A stretch of 24,308 bases of DNA, from the NCBI GenBank assembly GCA_934155625.1, contig CAKPHD010000025.1:1-24308 (forward strand). The letters are read 5' to 3'. The notes under the pieces are model-generated. The model was not told the DNA's origin and searched no databases. It saw only the letters and a program-made list of their open reading frames with translations. This stretch comes from an uncultured Clostridia bacterium. GTDB lineage: Bacteria > Bacillota > Clostridia > TANB77 > CAG-508. Positions 8,061 through 15,678 of this stretch are shown in pieces. The translations under genes and the position numbers were made by a program. Each line of letters opens with the position of its first letter. Within the stretch, counting starts at the first letter, position 1.

Positions 8061-8807
8061 ATGGCAAGTAAACCAATATACCAAATATATGCAGAATTAC
8101 AAGATTATGAACCAAAAATATGGAGAAGATTTCAAGTAATAAATGATATTACAGTTGCAAGATTAGCCTATATTTTAATGACATTATTTGAAATGCAAGG
8201 AAGTCACTTATATAAATTTGAAGTTGATGAATTAGATAATTATATTACAAATCATTTAGAGCATTATAATAAATATTTCAAAGATTATGATGACACTGAA
8301 AAATTCTTTGGAATTGGACAATATGGTTGTATTTTTGAAGATGAGGACATAATTCCTCATCCTGACAAGAGATATAAAGAATTAAAAAATGCAAAAGACA
8401 TTAAATTAAAACATATAATTGACGAAGAAAATGAAAAAATGGAGTTCCAATATGACTTCGGTGATAATTGGTGTTTTAATATTGTACTAGAAAAAATATT
8501 TGAAGATGAAAGTATAAGTGGAAGAGATTTACCACGAGTAATTGAAGGAGAAGGATTTGGAATAATTGAAGACTGCGGTGGAACTGGTGGATTAGAAGAT
8601 ATACGAGAAGCGTTTAAAACTAAAAAAGGCGAAGATTACGAAATGTATTCTAATTGGCTAGGCACAGATAAATTAGATTTATCAAAATGTGATTTAGATG
8701 ATTTGAATTTTAGACTAAAAAAACTGCCTAGAATATTTAGAGATAGTTATGAATATAGATTAGAGCCAACAGAAAGGTCAATAAAGATATTAGAAAGAGA
8801 TTATTAA
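8061..8807 (+). CDS. Plasmid pRiA4b ORF-3-like family protein
   Basis: A 248-residue member of the pRiA4b ORF-3 family (also labelled IS1096 TnpR-like), common on mobile elements and of unknown molecular function. The family landmarks are present in order: IYAELQDYEPKIWRRFQV at the N-terminus, the MQGSHLYKFEV strand, FQYDFGDNWCFNIVLEKI in the middle, and EDCGGTGGLEDIREAF towards the C-terminus, then YSNWLG. AAGGGG at 8046-8051 gives 9-base spacing to the ATG. It precedes the DUF6429-like gene by 17 bases; the two form a small operon with a shared terminator, and this pair is often seen together. Confidence 0.85.
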   Translation: MASKPIYQIYAELQDYEPKIWRRFQVINDITVARLAYILMTLFEMQGSHLYKFEVDELDNYITNHLEHYNKYFKDYDDTEKFFGIGQYGCIFEDEDIIPHPDKRYKELKNAKDIKLKHIIDEENEKMEFQYDFGDNWCFNIVLEKIFEDESISGRDLPRVIEGEGFGIIEDCGGTGGLEDIREAFKTKKGEDYEMYSNWLGTDKLDLSKCDLDDLNFRLKKLPRIFRDSYEYRLEPTERSIKILERDY

Positions 8808-8824
8808 GAGAAAGGGAACTTTTT

Positions 8825-9064
8825 ATGGAAGAACAAATAAAAGAATTAACATTATTGCTTTTATATTTAACATCTTGGAAAGAAAAAGATCAGTTTGGAG
8901 ATGAATATATGAGAGCATGGAAAGGGTATGATTTTGATATATTAAATAAACTACAAGATGAAAAATTAATTGGTGGCAGTACATATAAGGCAAAATCAAC
9001 ATATTTAACTGATAATGGAGTAGAAAAAGCAAAAGAGTTAATGAAAAAATATAATATAAAATAA
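8825..9064 (+). CDS. DUF6429-like small protein
   Basis: A 79-residue protein with an N-terminal helix (KELTLLLLYLTSW), the segment RAWKGYDFDILNKLQDEKLIGG, and AKSTYLTDNGVEKAKELM at the end. This layout matches the DUF6429 family, whose C-terminal part resembles a winged-helix end; function is unknown. AAAGGGA lies just upstream. It is co-transcribed with the pRiA4b ORF-3-like gene and followed by a strong terminator. The family assignment is from memory of its pattern and should be treated as likely, not certain. Confidence 0.7.
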   Translation: MEEQIKELTLLLLYLTSWKEKDQFGDEYMRAWKGYDFDILNKLQDEKLIGGSTYKAKSTYLTDNGVEKAKELMKKYNIK

Positions 9065-9080
9065 AAATAGAAATGAATTT

Positions 9081-9119
9081 TCGCTTTGAATTTAGAAAAA
9101 AGTTCAAAGCGATTTTTTT
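9081..9119 (+). terminator. Strong terminator after the DUF6429-like gene
   Basis: A perfect 10-bp stem, TCGCTTTGAA (9081-9090) with TTCAAAGCGA (9103-9112), followed by seven T's. Confidence 0.9.
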
Positions 9120-9231
9120 ATGGAAATTTTCTATCTACATTTTTAAGATATAAACTTATATTACCTGTACCATAAAAATGGAAATAAAACCAAAATAAGG
9201 CGAACGAATTTAAAAGAGAGGAGGGTTTGTA

Positions 9232-9726
9232 ATGGCAAATTTAAATTTAAAAGGATTAGGGATTCCAATAGAAATATTAACAGATAAGAATTTAAGTGAT
9301 AAAGAAAAAACAATATTATCTATAATACTTTTTTTAAGTAAAGAAAATAATAATTGCTTTTGTACTAATGGAACAATAAGTGAGTTATTGAATATATCAA
9401 GTAAGCAAGTATCAAAACTAATTAACTCATTAAAGGCAAAAGGATATATAGCTGTAACTATGAAATACAAAGAGAATAGTAAACAAATAGAAACAAGAAC
9501 AATAAAGCCTATACAAGAAAAGTTTAATACCTCCCCTTCAAAAGTTCTATACCCCTCTCCCACAATAGTTCCATACCCTATGGAACAAAAGGTTAAGGAT
9601 AATAAATATATTATAAATAATAATAAAAATAATAATAAAGGGTATTGCAACTATGAACAGCGAGATTATGATAAAGAAGGCTTTGACTGGAATAGTCTAT
9701 ATGCAAATAATAATTTTACATCGTAG
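9232..9726 (+). CDS. Helix-turn-helix protein, HTH_36/replication-initiator-like
   Basis: A 164-residue protein with a winged helix-turn-helix in residues about 5-75: IPIEILTDKNLSDKEKTILS, then NGTISELLNISSKQVSKLIN and SLKAKGYIAV. This is the layout of HTH_36 domains found in plasmid and phage replication or conjugative-element proteins. The middle is low complexity, with an Asn-rich run, and the C-terminus (QRDYDKEGFDWNSLYAN) resembles the short tail motif that many such element proteins share. GAGGAGGG lies before the ATG. It sits just upstream of the oriT-like region and relaxase, so a role in element replication or in regulating mobilization is plausible. Confidence 0.7.
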   Translation: MANLNLKGLGIPIEILTDKNLSDKEKTILSIILFLSKENNNCFCTNGTISELLNISSKQVSKLINSLKAKGYIAVTMKYKENSKQIETRTIKPIQEKFNTSPSKVLYPSPTIVPYPMEQKVKDNKYIINNNKNNNKGYCNYEQRDYDKEGFDWNSLYANNNFTS

Positions 9727-9746
9727 ATATGCTATAAAGCAAAATG

Positions 9747-9789
9747 AAAGTATAGGTTTTGTTAAAAGTAAAACCTATGCTTTTATTTT
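9747..9789 (+). terminator. Terminator after the HTH gene
   Basis: Arms 9747-9760 and 9770-9783 pair over 14 bp with one G-U, around a 9-base loop, followed by TTTTATTTT. Confidence 0.85.
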
Positions 9790-9793
9790 GGAA

Positions 9794-10172
9794 TTTTGAA
9801 ACCGAATAGGTTTCAAAAAGAGTCAAGAAAAAATATGTAATATGTTTTTCTTTGCTCTCTTAACCATAAATTGCAGAGAGCAAATTATGGTCAAGCATAA
9901 AAATATACTTGTTATATTTTTATGGAAAAACTAAAAATACAGATATGTAATTTTTAGTTTTTGGGTTGTAGGGTTTACCCTGCCACACTAACACTTTTAG
10001 CGAGTAGCGTAAAAAAGTGTTGTAGTGTGTTACAATACAAAGTAAAAATGCAAGGTGTGGGAGTAGTTACTAAACCTATTGTAGCTACTATAATAACACC
10101 TTGTATTTTTGCTTGTATTACTCCTTACGATAGCCAAGCTATCGCCCGTTATATGAGCTGAAAAAATCAGCT
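9794..10172 (+). other. Hairpin-dense non-coding region upstream of the relaxase (oriT region)
   Basis: About 380 bases with no supported gene but at least seven inverted repeats: a perfect 10-bp stem (9794-9818); two interleaved repeats (9851-9891); a 12-bp stem (9896-9924); a 13-bp stem (9926-9962); the oriT-like stem (9984-10029); a large imperfect 24-bp stem (10034-10058 with 10096-10119) enclosing a 9-bp stem (10062-10070 with 10081-10089); and two short hairpins (10128-10144, 10156-10172). This density fits a transfer origin and possibly a single-strand replication origin. A 66-codon open frame at 9961-10161 is explained by this structure. Confidence 0.65.
9984..10033 (+). other. oriT: Candidate oriT with pMV158-type nick site
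   Basis: The arm 9984-9998 (CACACTAACACTTTT) pairs with 10013-10029 with a 2-base bulge. At the 3' edge of the right arm is TAGTGTGTTA (10023-10032), identical to the nick-region sequence I know for the pMV158/MobV family, with cleavage expected after the last G (10029). The relaxase gene, of the matching MobV family, begins 165 bases downstream. Confidence 0.7.
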
Positions 10173-10197
10173 GGAAAATTGAAGGAGGTTGTATAAG

Positions 10198-11385
10198 ATG
10201 AGTTTTGCAATTATTAGAAACACAAAATACAAAAGAGAAAATTTAAAAGGAATATATAGACACAACGAAAGAAAAAATAAGAATTATTCAAATGATAATA
10301 TAGATAAAGAAAGGTCATATTTGAATTACTCAATAAAAAGCCCTAAATATAGATATGACAAAGAGTTTGATAGACTAAAAGAGAAATACAATCTAAAAGG
10401 GCAAATAAAGACAGTTAGTAATATTGCTTGTGAATATATTATTACTTCTGATAAACAATTCTTTGAAGAAATAGGCGAAGAAGAAACTAAAAGATATTTT
10501 GAAACTGCATATAAATTTGTTGCTGAATATAAAGATTTAGGAGAACAATATATAATGTCTGCAAAGGTGCATATGGATGAGGAAACTCCACATATGCACC
10601 TGATTTTTTTGCCTGTCATTCATACAACAGATAAAAAAGGAAATGCTATTGATAAACTTGCTTGTAGTGAGTTTTGGAAAGAAAAGGATAGTTATAGAAG
10701 ATTACAAGATGCTTTTTATCAATATATGACTTCACACAACTTTGAACTAGAAAGAGGTGTACCAAAAGAAGAAACAGGTAGAGTTCATATTGATATTAAA
10801 GAATATAAAGAACTAACTAATTTTGATAAAACAAAGGAAAAATTAAAAAATATAAAATTAGAATTACCAGATGTTCCAGAAATAGATGATATTAAAATTG
10901 TTAGATGGTCAAAGAAAAGAGATGAAAAGATTTTAGAGGATATCATAAAGCCAAAAGATGATTTGATAAATGAACTATACCAGAATAACATACAAATGCA
11001 CCAGCAATTATTAAGACAGGCAAAAATGGTAGAAGAAGCAGAAAAATATCAAAAAGAAAGAAACAAGATTATGGCTGATAATAGAGATTTGCATAAACAA
11101 GTAGATGATATTAAGGCTGAATATAAACAAAAAGAAGATAATTTAGAATGGAAATATGACTATAAAATCAAAACATTAGAAAAAGAAAATGGCTATTTGC
11201 ATAATGTTATAGATAAATTTAGAGAAACAATCCATAAATTTATAGAATGGATCTGTGTTAATTTTGATATGGGTACAGGAGATACTTTAGTTAGAGATTT
11301 TGAAAGAGAAACAAGAACTTGTTTAGATGGCGAAGAACAAATAAAACGAGAAGAAAGAGAAAAAGATTTAGAAATGGAAAGATAA
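10198..11385 (+). CDS. mobV: MobV-family (Mob/Pre) relaxase
   Basis: A 395-residue relaxase of the pMV158 Mob/Pre family, which nicks DNA at oriT and carries the strand during conjugative mobilization by a helper system. The N-terminus MSFAIIRNTKYKRENLKGIYRHNERKN gives the family opening; the metal-binding motif is HMDEETPHMHL (His125, His132, His134). Residues about 260-350 form a long coiled coil. The first in-frame start is TTG 10189, but AAGGAGG at 10182-10188 is 9 bases from ATG 10198, which is preferred. No coupling protein or type IV secretion genes are in the window, so the element would be mobilizable, not self-transmissible. Confidence 0.92.
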   Translation: MSFAIIRNTKYKRENLKGIYRHNERKNKNYSNDNIDKERSYLNYSIKSPKYRYDKEFDRLKEKYNLKGQIKTVSNIACEYIITSDKQFFEEIGEEETKRYFETAYKFVAEYKDLGEQYIMSAKVHMDEETPHMHLIFLPVIHTTDKKGNAIDKLACSEFWKEKDSYRRLQDAFYQYMTSHNFELERGVPKEETGRVHIDIKEYKELTNFDKTKEKLKNIKLELPDVPEIDDIKIVRWSKKRDEKILEDIIKPKDDLINELYQNNIQMHQQLLRQAKMVEEAEKYQKERNKIMADNRDLHKQVDDIKAEYKQKEDNLEWKYDYKIKTLEKENGYLHNVIDKFRETIHKFIEWICVNFDMGTGDTLVRDFERETRTCLDGEEQIKREEREKDLEMER

Positions 11386-11398
11386 AGTATGAAAGGTA

Positions 11399-11427
11399 TG
11401 GAAAAATCTGTATAAATATGGTACAAT
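11399..11427 (+). promoter_or_regulatory. Promoter of the seven-gene modification operon
   Basis: TGGAAA (11399-11404, 4 of 6 to the -35 consensus), a 17-base spacer, and TACAAT (11422-11427) preceded by TGG, an extended -10. No other clear promoter is seen up to 17370. Confidence 0.55.
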
Positions 11428-11460
11428 ATTTTGTAGAATGATGAAGAAAAGAGAATGTTT

Positions 11461-12849
11461 ATGAATATATTATTAATTAATCCACCAAACATACCATTAT
11501 CAGAACAAAAATTGTTAATAGAGCCTATAGATATAATATCATTAGGCACATATTTACAAGAATTACATCATAATGTTAAATTTTTAGACATGGATTGCAA
11601 AAAATTAGATTGTAACGATTTAACCAAATATATAGAGAAAGAATTTAAGCCAGACATAGTTGTAATTTCTTATGATTATCATATACCATTGCATACACAA
11701 AAAGCATTAGAAAATATCGCTAAAATATGTGAAACAATAAGAAAATATGATATTAAAATTATTATGATAGGAAAGACAGTAACATATAATCCAAAAATAA
11801 TTGATGTTATAAAATTTGATATAGGAATAATAGGAGAAACAGAAAATACCATAAAAAGTGTTTTAAATACAGATGTTTACAATGCAACAGAATTAACAAA
11901 TATAAATGGAATTGTATTCAAAAACAATAATGAAATGATAATAAACAATCCAACTAGAGAAAAATATGATTTAGATAAATTACCTATTCCTAATAGAGAT
12001 TTAGCAGATATAAAAGATTATATAGATATAAGAAGTATATTAACAAGTAGAGGTTGTATAAATCAATGTGATTTTTGCCCTACATATAACTATTGGGGAA
12101 GTTGGAGAGGAAAAAGTGCTGAAAATGTAGTTAAAGAAATTGATTATTTAATTCAAAAATATAATACAAAAAAGATTATATTTTTAGATGATAATGCAAC
12201 AGCAAGCAAAAAAAGAATGCAAGAAATAAGCAATATGATTATAGAGAAAAATATAAAAATAATGTTAGGATGTCTTGCAAGTATAAATACTTATGACAAA
12301 GAAACATTTGAACTAATGTATAAAGCTGGTTTTAGATGGGTTCATTTCGGAATAGAATCTGGAAGTCAAAGAGTATTAGAAAACAATAATAAAAATTTTG
12401 ATGTAAATTATGCAAAACAAGTTATAAAAGAAGTAAAACAAATTGGATTTAGAGTAAGAACAAGTTTTATATTTGATCTGCCAACAACAACACAAGAAGA
12501 TATGAAAAAAACAATAGAATTTATATTAGAGACACAACCTGATGAAATAAGAGGACATTTTCTAACTTTAAGATTAGGAACAACGATATATAATAAGTTA
12601 TCAAAAGAAAAAGAGATTCCAACACAATATATACATAGTGATAAACCATTGTTGGAGAATCAAGAATATACTAATTCAGAAATGTTACAAGATATTGATA
12701 ATCTAACAAATAAATTAAAAGAAAAAGATTATAAAATTGTTAGAGATGTAAAGGACTGGGAAGATTTAGAAAAATTAAGAAATAAAGAGGGAAAGATAAA
12801 ATTTTTATCATTCTGTCCTTCAAGATATGGAATAGATTGGGAGAAATAA
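11461..12849 (+). CDS. B12-binding-type radical SAM enzyme
   Basis: A 463-residue radical SAM protein with an N-terminal cobalamin-binding-like Rossmann domain (MNILLINPPN, residues about 1-140) and a radical SAM core. The [4Fe-4S] motif is CINQCDFC (Cys199, Cys203, Cys206), preceded by ILTSRG; FLDDNAT, HFGIESGSQRVLE and VRTSFIFDLPTTT are typical of B12-type radical SAM enzymes, which often methylate unactivated carbon or phosphorus. ATG 11461 has AGAG at 7-base spacing; an in-frame ATG at 11455 is possible. It opens the seven-gene operon. Which bond it forms here is unknown. Confidence 0.85.
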   Translation: MNILLINPPNIPLSEQKLLIEPIDIISLGTYLQELHHNVKFLDMDCKKLDCNDLTKYIEKEFKPDIVVISYDYHIPLHTQKALENIAKICETIRKYDIKIIMIGKTVTYNPKIIDVIKFDIGIIGETENTIKSVLNTDVYNATELTNINGIVFKNNNEMIINNPTREKYDLDKLPIPNRDLADIKDYIDIRSILTSRGCINQCDFCPTYNYWGSWRGKSAENVVKEIDYLIQKYNTKKIIFLDDNATASKKRMQEISNMIIEKNIKIMLGCLASINTYDKETFELMYKAGFRWVHFGIESGSQRVLENNNKNFDVNYAKQVIKEVKQIGFRVRTSFIFDLPTTTQEDMKKTIEFILETQPDEIRGHFLTLRLGTTIYNKLSKEKEIPTQYIHSDKPLLENQEYTNSEMLQDIDNLTNKLKEKDYKIVRDVKDWEDLEKLRNKEGKIKFLSFCPSRYGIDWEK

Positions 12850-13401
12850 GTGAAAAAGGTAATTGGAATAACTGGCTCAATAGGAAGTGGAAAGAGCTAT
12901 GCAACAGATAATTTTAAGAAAATATGTAAAAATAAAAATATAAAAGCAATTTTTATAGATGTAGATGATGTTAGAAGAAATATATTAGCAGAAGAAAATA
13001 TAGATAGAATAAAGTTAAATGAAAAGATATATAGCGATAATAAAGAAATGGAAAAGTATAAGAAATTTATAAATCCAAAAATAAAAAATTATCTAATGAA
13101 ACAAATAGAGCAAAATGAAGGCTTTATATTTATAGAATGGGCATTACTTATAGAAGATCATTTATGTGATATAGTTGATAGTATTATAATGATTTATTGT
13201 GATAAAGAGATACAGATAAAAAGATTAGAATATGGAGATTTAGGAAAAACAGAAATTATAAAGAGAATGAACTTACAATTAACAAATGAACAGAAAATAG
13301 AAAAAATAAAACAACTAAATAAAGAATATTATATCATAGATACAAGTAATAATCCTAATATAGATCAATATGAAAATATTTTGAAGAAAGAAGGACTTTA
13401 A
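12850..13401 (+). CDS. Dephospho-CoA-kinase-like P-loop kinase
   Basis: A 183-residue P-loop kinase resembling CoaE. Walker A is GSIGSGKS (Gly9-Ser16) after VIGITG; FIDVDDVRRNIL matches the CoaE DADxI/V region, NPKIKNYL matches its HP..R segment, and EWALLIEDHLCDIVD matches the PLLFE..L...D block. The GTG start (12850) follows the upstream TAA with no gap, so translation is coupled. A housekeeping coaE would not be expected inside a mobile biosynthetic operon, so this paralogue probably phosphorylates a pathway intermediate or side chain. True CoA biosynthesis is not excluded. Confidence 0.75.
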   Translation: MKKVIGITGSIGSGKSYATDNFKKICKNKNIKAIFIDVDDVRRNILAEENIDRIKLNEKIYSDNKEMEKYKKFINPKIKNYLMKQIEQNEGFIFIEWALLIEDHLCDIVDSIIMIYCDKEIQIKRLEYGDLGKTEIIKRMNLQLTNEQKIEKIKQLNKEYYIIDTSNNPNIDQYENILKKEGL

Positions 13402-14343
13402 ATGAATAGATATCCATTTTGTTTATTTAGAATACCAGAAAATGGTGGAAGAGTTTTGTGGGAAATAACTAATACATGTAATTATCATTGCAGTTATTGT
13501 ATATTTAGTAGTGAAACAATAAAATATGAAAATGAATTAATGACAGACGAAGTAAAAAGAACAATTAAAGAATTAAAAGAGAATAATTTTACATATATAA
13601 AATTTACAGGTGGAGAACCATTTACAAGAAAAGATATGACAGAAATACTAAAATATGCAAAAGAATTAGGCTTTGATATGGATATTTCTACAAATGCTTC
13701 ACTAATAACAGAAAAAATAGCAAAGGAATTAAAAGATATAAATTTTCTAATGGTACATGTTAGTTTAGATGGAGCTGATAAAAATTCACATGAGTTTGTA
13801 AGAGGAAAAGATACTTTTGAGAGAACATTGAGAGGAATCAAATATTTAACTCAAAATGATATTTATACTAGAATAGGTACTGTAATATATAAACAGAATG
13901 AAGATAGATTAGAGGATATAGTTAAGTTAGCGATAGAATTAAAAGCTAATGAAATTATTTTTTCGTTTATGGAGGCAGTTGGAAGATTAGAGGGAGATGA
14001 TACAATAATCTCTAAAAAAACAATAGGTGCAGTAAGTAATGAAATAGATAAATTGGCTCTAAAATATGGAGAGCAAATACAAGTAAAATATAGTTTTACT
14101 GAAAATAAAGTGTGTAAATCAGAAGAATGTTGCCCAGCAGTAAAGAAATTCCTATATATCAATAATCTTGGACAAGTATCACCATGCACATGGGTTGTTG
14201 CAAATAATTCTGAATATCAATCAAAGCTAACATTGAAAAATAATACATTTAGAGAGATTATAAATTCAGAACCAATACAGAACTATTTAAAATATATAGA
14301 AGAAAATCAAATAAAAGGTTGTCCAGTAAGTAGGAGAAAATAA
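13402..14343 (+). CDS. Radical SAM enzyme with SPASM/twitch-like C-terminus
   Basis: A 313-residue radical SAM protein. The cluster motif is CNYHCSYC (Cys26, Cys30, Cys33) after LWEITNT; KFTGGEPFTRKD, DISTNASLIT and VSLDGADKNSHEFVRG complete a MoaA/PqqE-like core. The C-terminal part has extra cysteines (CKSEECCP, SPCTWV, GCPVSRRK), suggesting an auxiliary Fe-S cluster as in peptide-modifying SPASM/twitch enzymes. The ATG follows the preceding stop directly. Next to a repeat-containing small protein, it is a good candidate for a peptide maturase; substrate and reaction are not shown. Confidence 0.82.
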   Translation: MNRYPFCLFRIPENGGRVLWEITNTCNYHCSYCIFSSETIKYENELMTDEVKRTIKELKENNFTYIKFTGGEPFTRKDMTEILKYAKELGFDMDISTNASLITEKIAKELKDINFLMVHVSLDGADKNSHEFVRGKDTFERTLRGIKYLTQNDIYTRIGTVIYKQNEDRLEDIVKLAIELKANEIIFSFMEAVGRLEGDDTIISKKTIGAVSNEIDKLALKYGEQIQVKYSFTENKVCKSEECCPAVKKFLYINNLGQVSPCTWVVANNSEYQSKLTLKNNTFREIINSEPIQNYLKYIEENQIKGCPVSRRK

Positions 14344-15272
14344 TGCTTATAAAATATATAAATGAAAAGGAAAGAAAATTAAATATAGAAGATATAGACA
14401 TAGATAATTTTAGCGATTTATCTCAAATTTATTCATTTACAACTGAAAATATATCTGGGTATTTTGAATATATAGACTTTAAAGATAAAGACATATTAAC
14501 TGTAGCAGCATCTGGAGATCATATAATAAATGCCTTTTATAAAGGGGCTAAAAAAGTCGTTGGATTTGATATAAATTATTTAGCGTTGATATATACAGAA
14601 CTAAAGTTAGTAGCGCTACAAAACTTGGAATATAAAGACTTTATAAATTTCTTTATGATAAATGAAGTAAATGATATCAATAAAAATAAATTAGCACTTG
14701 ATTATATTACATATAAAAGGTTAAGAAAATATCTAACCAAAAATACAGCTAGCTGCTGGGATATGATATATCAAAACTTTGGTTATGATGGCTACGAATT
14801 AAGAAATTCATATATATTCAATAATAAATATGATAATAACAAAGTGAAGTTTAGTTCAAATCTATATTTAAAAGATGAAATAGCTTATAATTGTGCCAAA
14901 GAAAATATAAAATATAAAGATATAATATTAATTAATGCGAATTATAGGAACATAAATTTGTCTAACTTGCCAAATTCAGCAAATTATGATATAATATTGA
15001 TGTCGAATATTAGTGATTATATAAAAAGCATATATAATGTAAAAACAAATTATTTAGAAGAATATATGAAAGAAATCATAAATAATTTTAAAAGTAAAAC
15101 AAATAAAATAGTGTGTGCTTATTTATATGATATACAAAACACTAAATATAGAAGTGAAATAGATAACCAAATATTTAGAAAAGAAGTATTTAATAAGTTA
15201 CAAATGACATATATAGAAAAGAATTTTAAAAGTGTAATAGATAATTGCATAGATAGTGTAATTATTATTTAA
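14343..15272 (+). CDS. DUF3419/BtaA-like SAM-dependent transferase
   Basis: A 309-residue protein with a SAM-binding Rossmann segment, DILTVAASGDHIINAFYKGA (about residues 50-69), followed by KKVVGFDINYLALIYTELKL. This matches DUF3419, whose known member BtaA moves the 3-amino-3-carboxypropyl group of SAM onto diacylglycerol in betaine-lipid synthesis. The later half is AT-rich and poorly recognisable. It overlaps the upstream gene by one base (TAATG). In this operon it may transfer an aminocarboxypropyl or methyl group to a peptide or small molecule. The family call is from motif resemblance; the reaction is inference. Confidence 0.65.
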   Translation: MLIKYINEKERKLNIEDIDIDNFSDLSQIYSFTTENISGYFEYIDFKDKDILTVAASGDHIINAFYKGAKKVVGFDINYLALIYTELKLVALQNLEYKDFINFFMINEVNDINKNKLALDYITYKRLRKYLTKNTASCWDMIYQNFGYDGYELRNSYIFNNKYDNNKVKFSSNLYLKDEIAYNCAKENIKYKDIILINANYRNINLSNLPNSANYDIILMSNISDYIKSIYNVKTNYLEEYMKEIINNFKSKTNKIVCAYLYDIQNTKYRSEIDNQIFRKEVFNKLQMTYIEKNFKSVIDNCIDSVIII

Positions 15273-15285
15273 AGGAGGTATTTTT

Positions 15286-15678
15286 ATGTCAGAATCAAGA
15301 GGAGGAGAATCAAGAACATCAAATTCAAGTTATACACCTAGCTATAGCAATTATGGAGAGTCAAGAGACAATGGAGAATCAAGAAGTTCATTCTCAATTT
15401 CAAGTTCTGGAGAATCAAGAGAAAGTGGAGAAAGCAGAGCTAGTTATACATCTCCAAAAACTAGAGCTAAAAAAACTAAAAGTACAGACATCGGAGAAAT
15501 TAGAAGTCAAGTGATGCAAGAATTATATGATGAATTATATGGCGAGATTAAAGATGAAGTAAGACAAGAATTAGAAAAAGAAAAACCAGCAATTGTTAGA
15601 GAGTTAAAAGATGAACTAAAAGCAAAATTAAAAGCTGATTTAAAAAGAAATCTTACAGGCAGAGGAGAAGATAGATAA
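15286..15678 (+). CDS. Glu-Ser-Arg repeat protein, candidate modified substrate
   Basis: A 130-residue protein of unknown family. The N-terminal half (1-58) is almost only Ser, Gly, Glu, Arg, Tyr and Asn and holds six Glu-Ser-Arg triplets (residues 3-5, 8-10, 25-27, 31-33, 43-45, 49-51), five preceded by Gly. Residues 59-65 are basic, and about 68-125 form a highly charged amphipathic helix or coiled coil (IRSQVMQELYDELYGEIKDE and onwards). AAAGGAGG at 15271-15278 is the strongest ribosome site of the operon, as expected for a substrate needed in larger amounts than the enzymes. Reading: the repeats are modification sites and the helix is a recognition segment, i.e. core first and leader-like part last. 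No signal peptide. Confidence 0.7.
   Translation: MSESRGGESRTSNSSYTPSYSNYGESRDNGESRSSFSISSSGESRESGESRASYTSPKTRAKKTKSTDIGEIRSQVMQELYDELYGEIKDEVRQELEKEKPAIVRELKDELKAKLKADLKRNLTGRGEDR

Noticed and set aside
9961..10161. A 66-codon open frame upstream of the relaxase
   Set aside because: It covers the oriT-like hairpins, has no ribosome site and its content is explained by inverted repeats.
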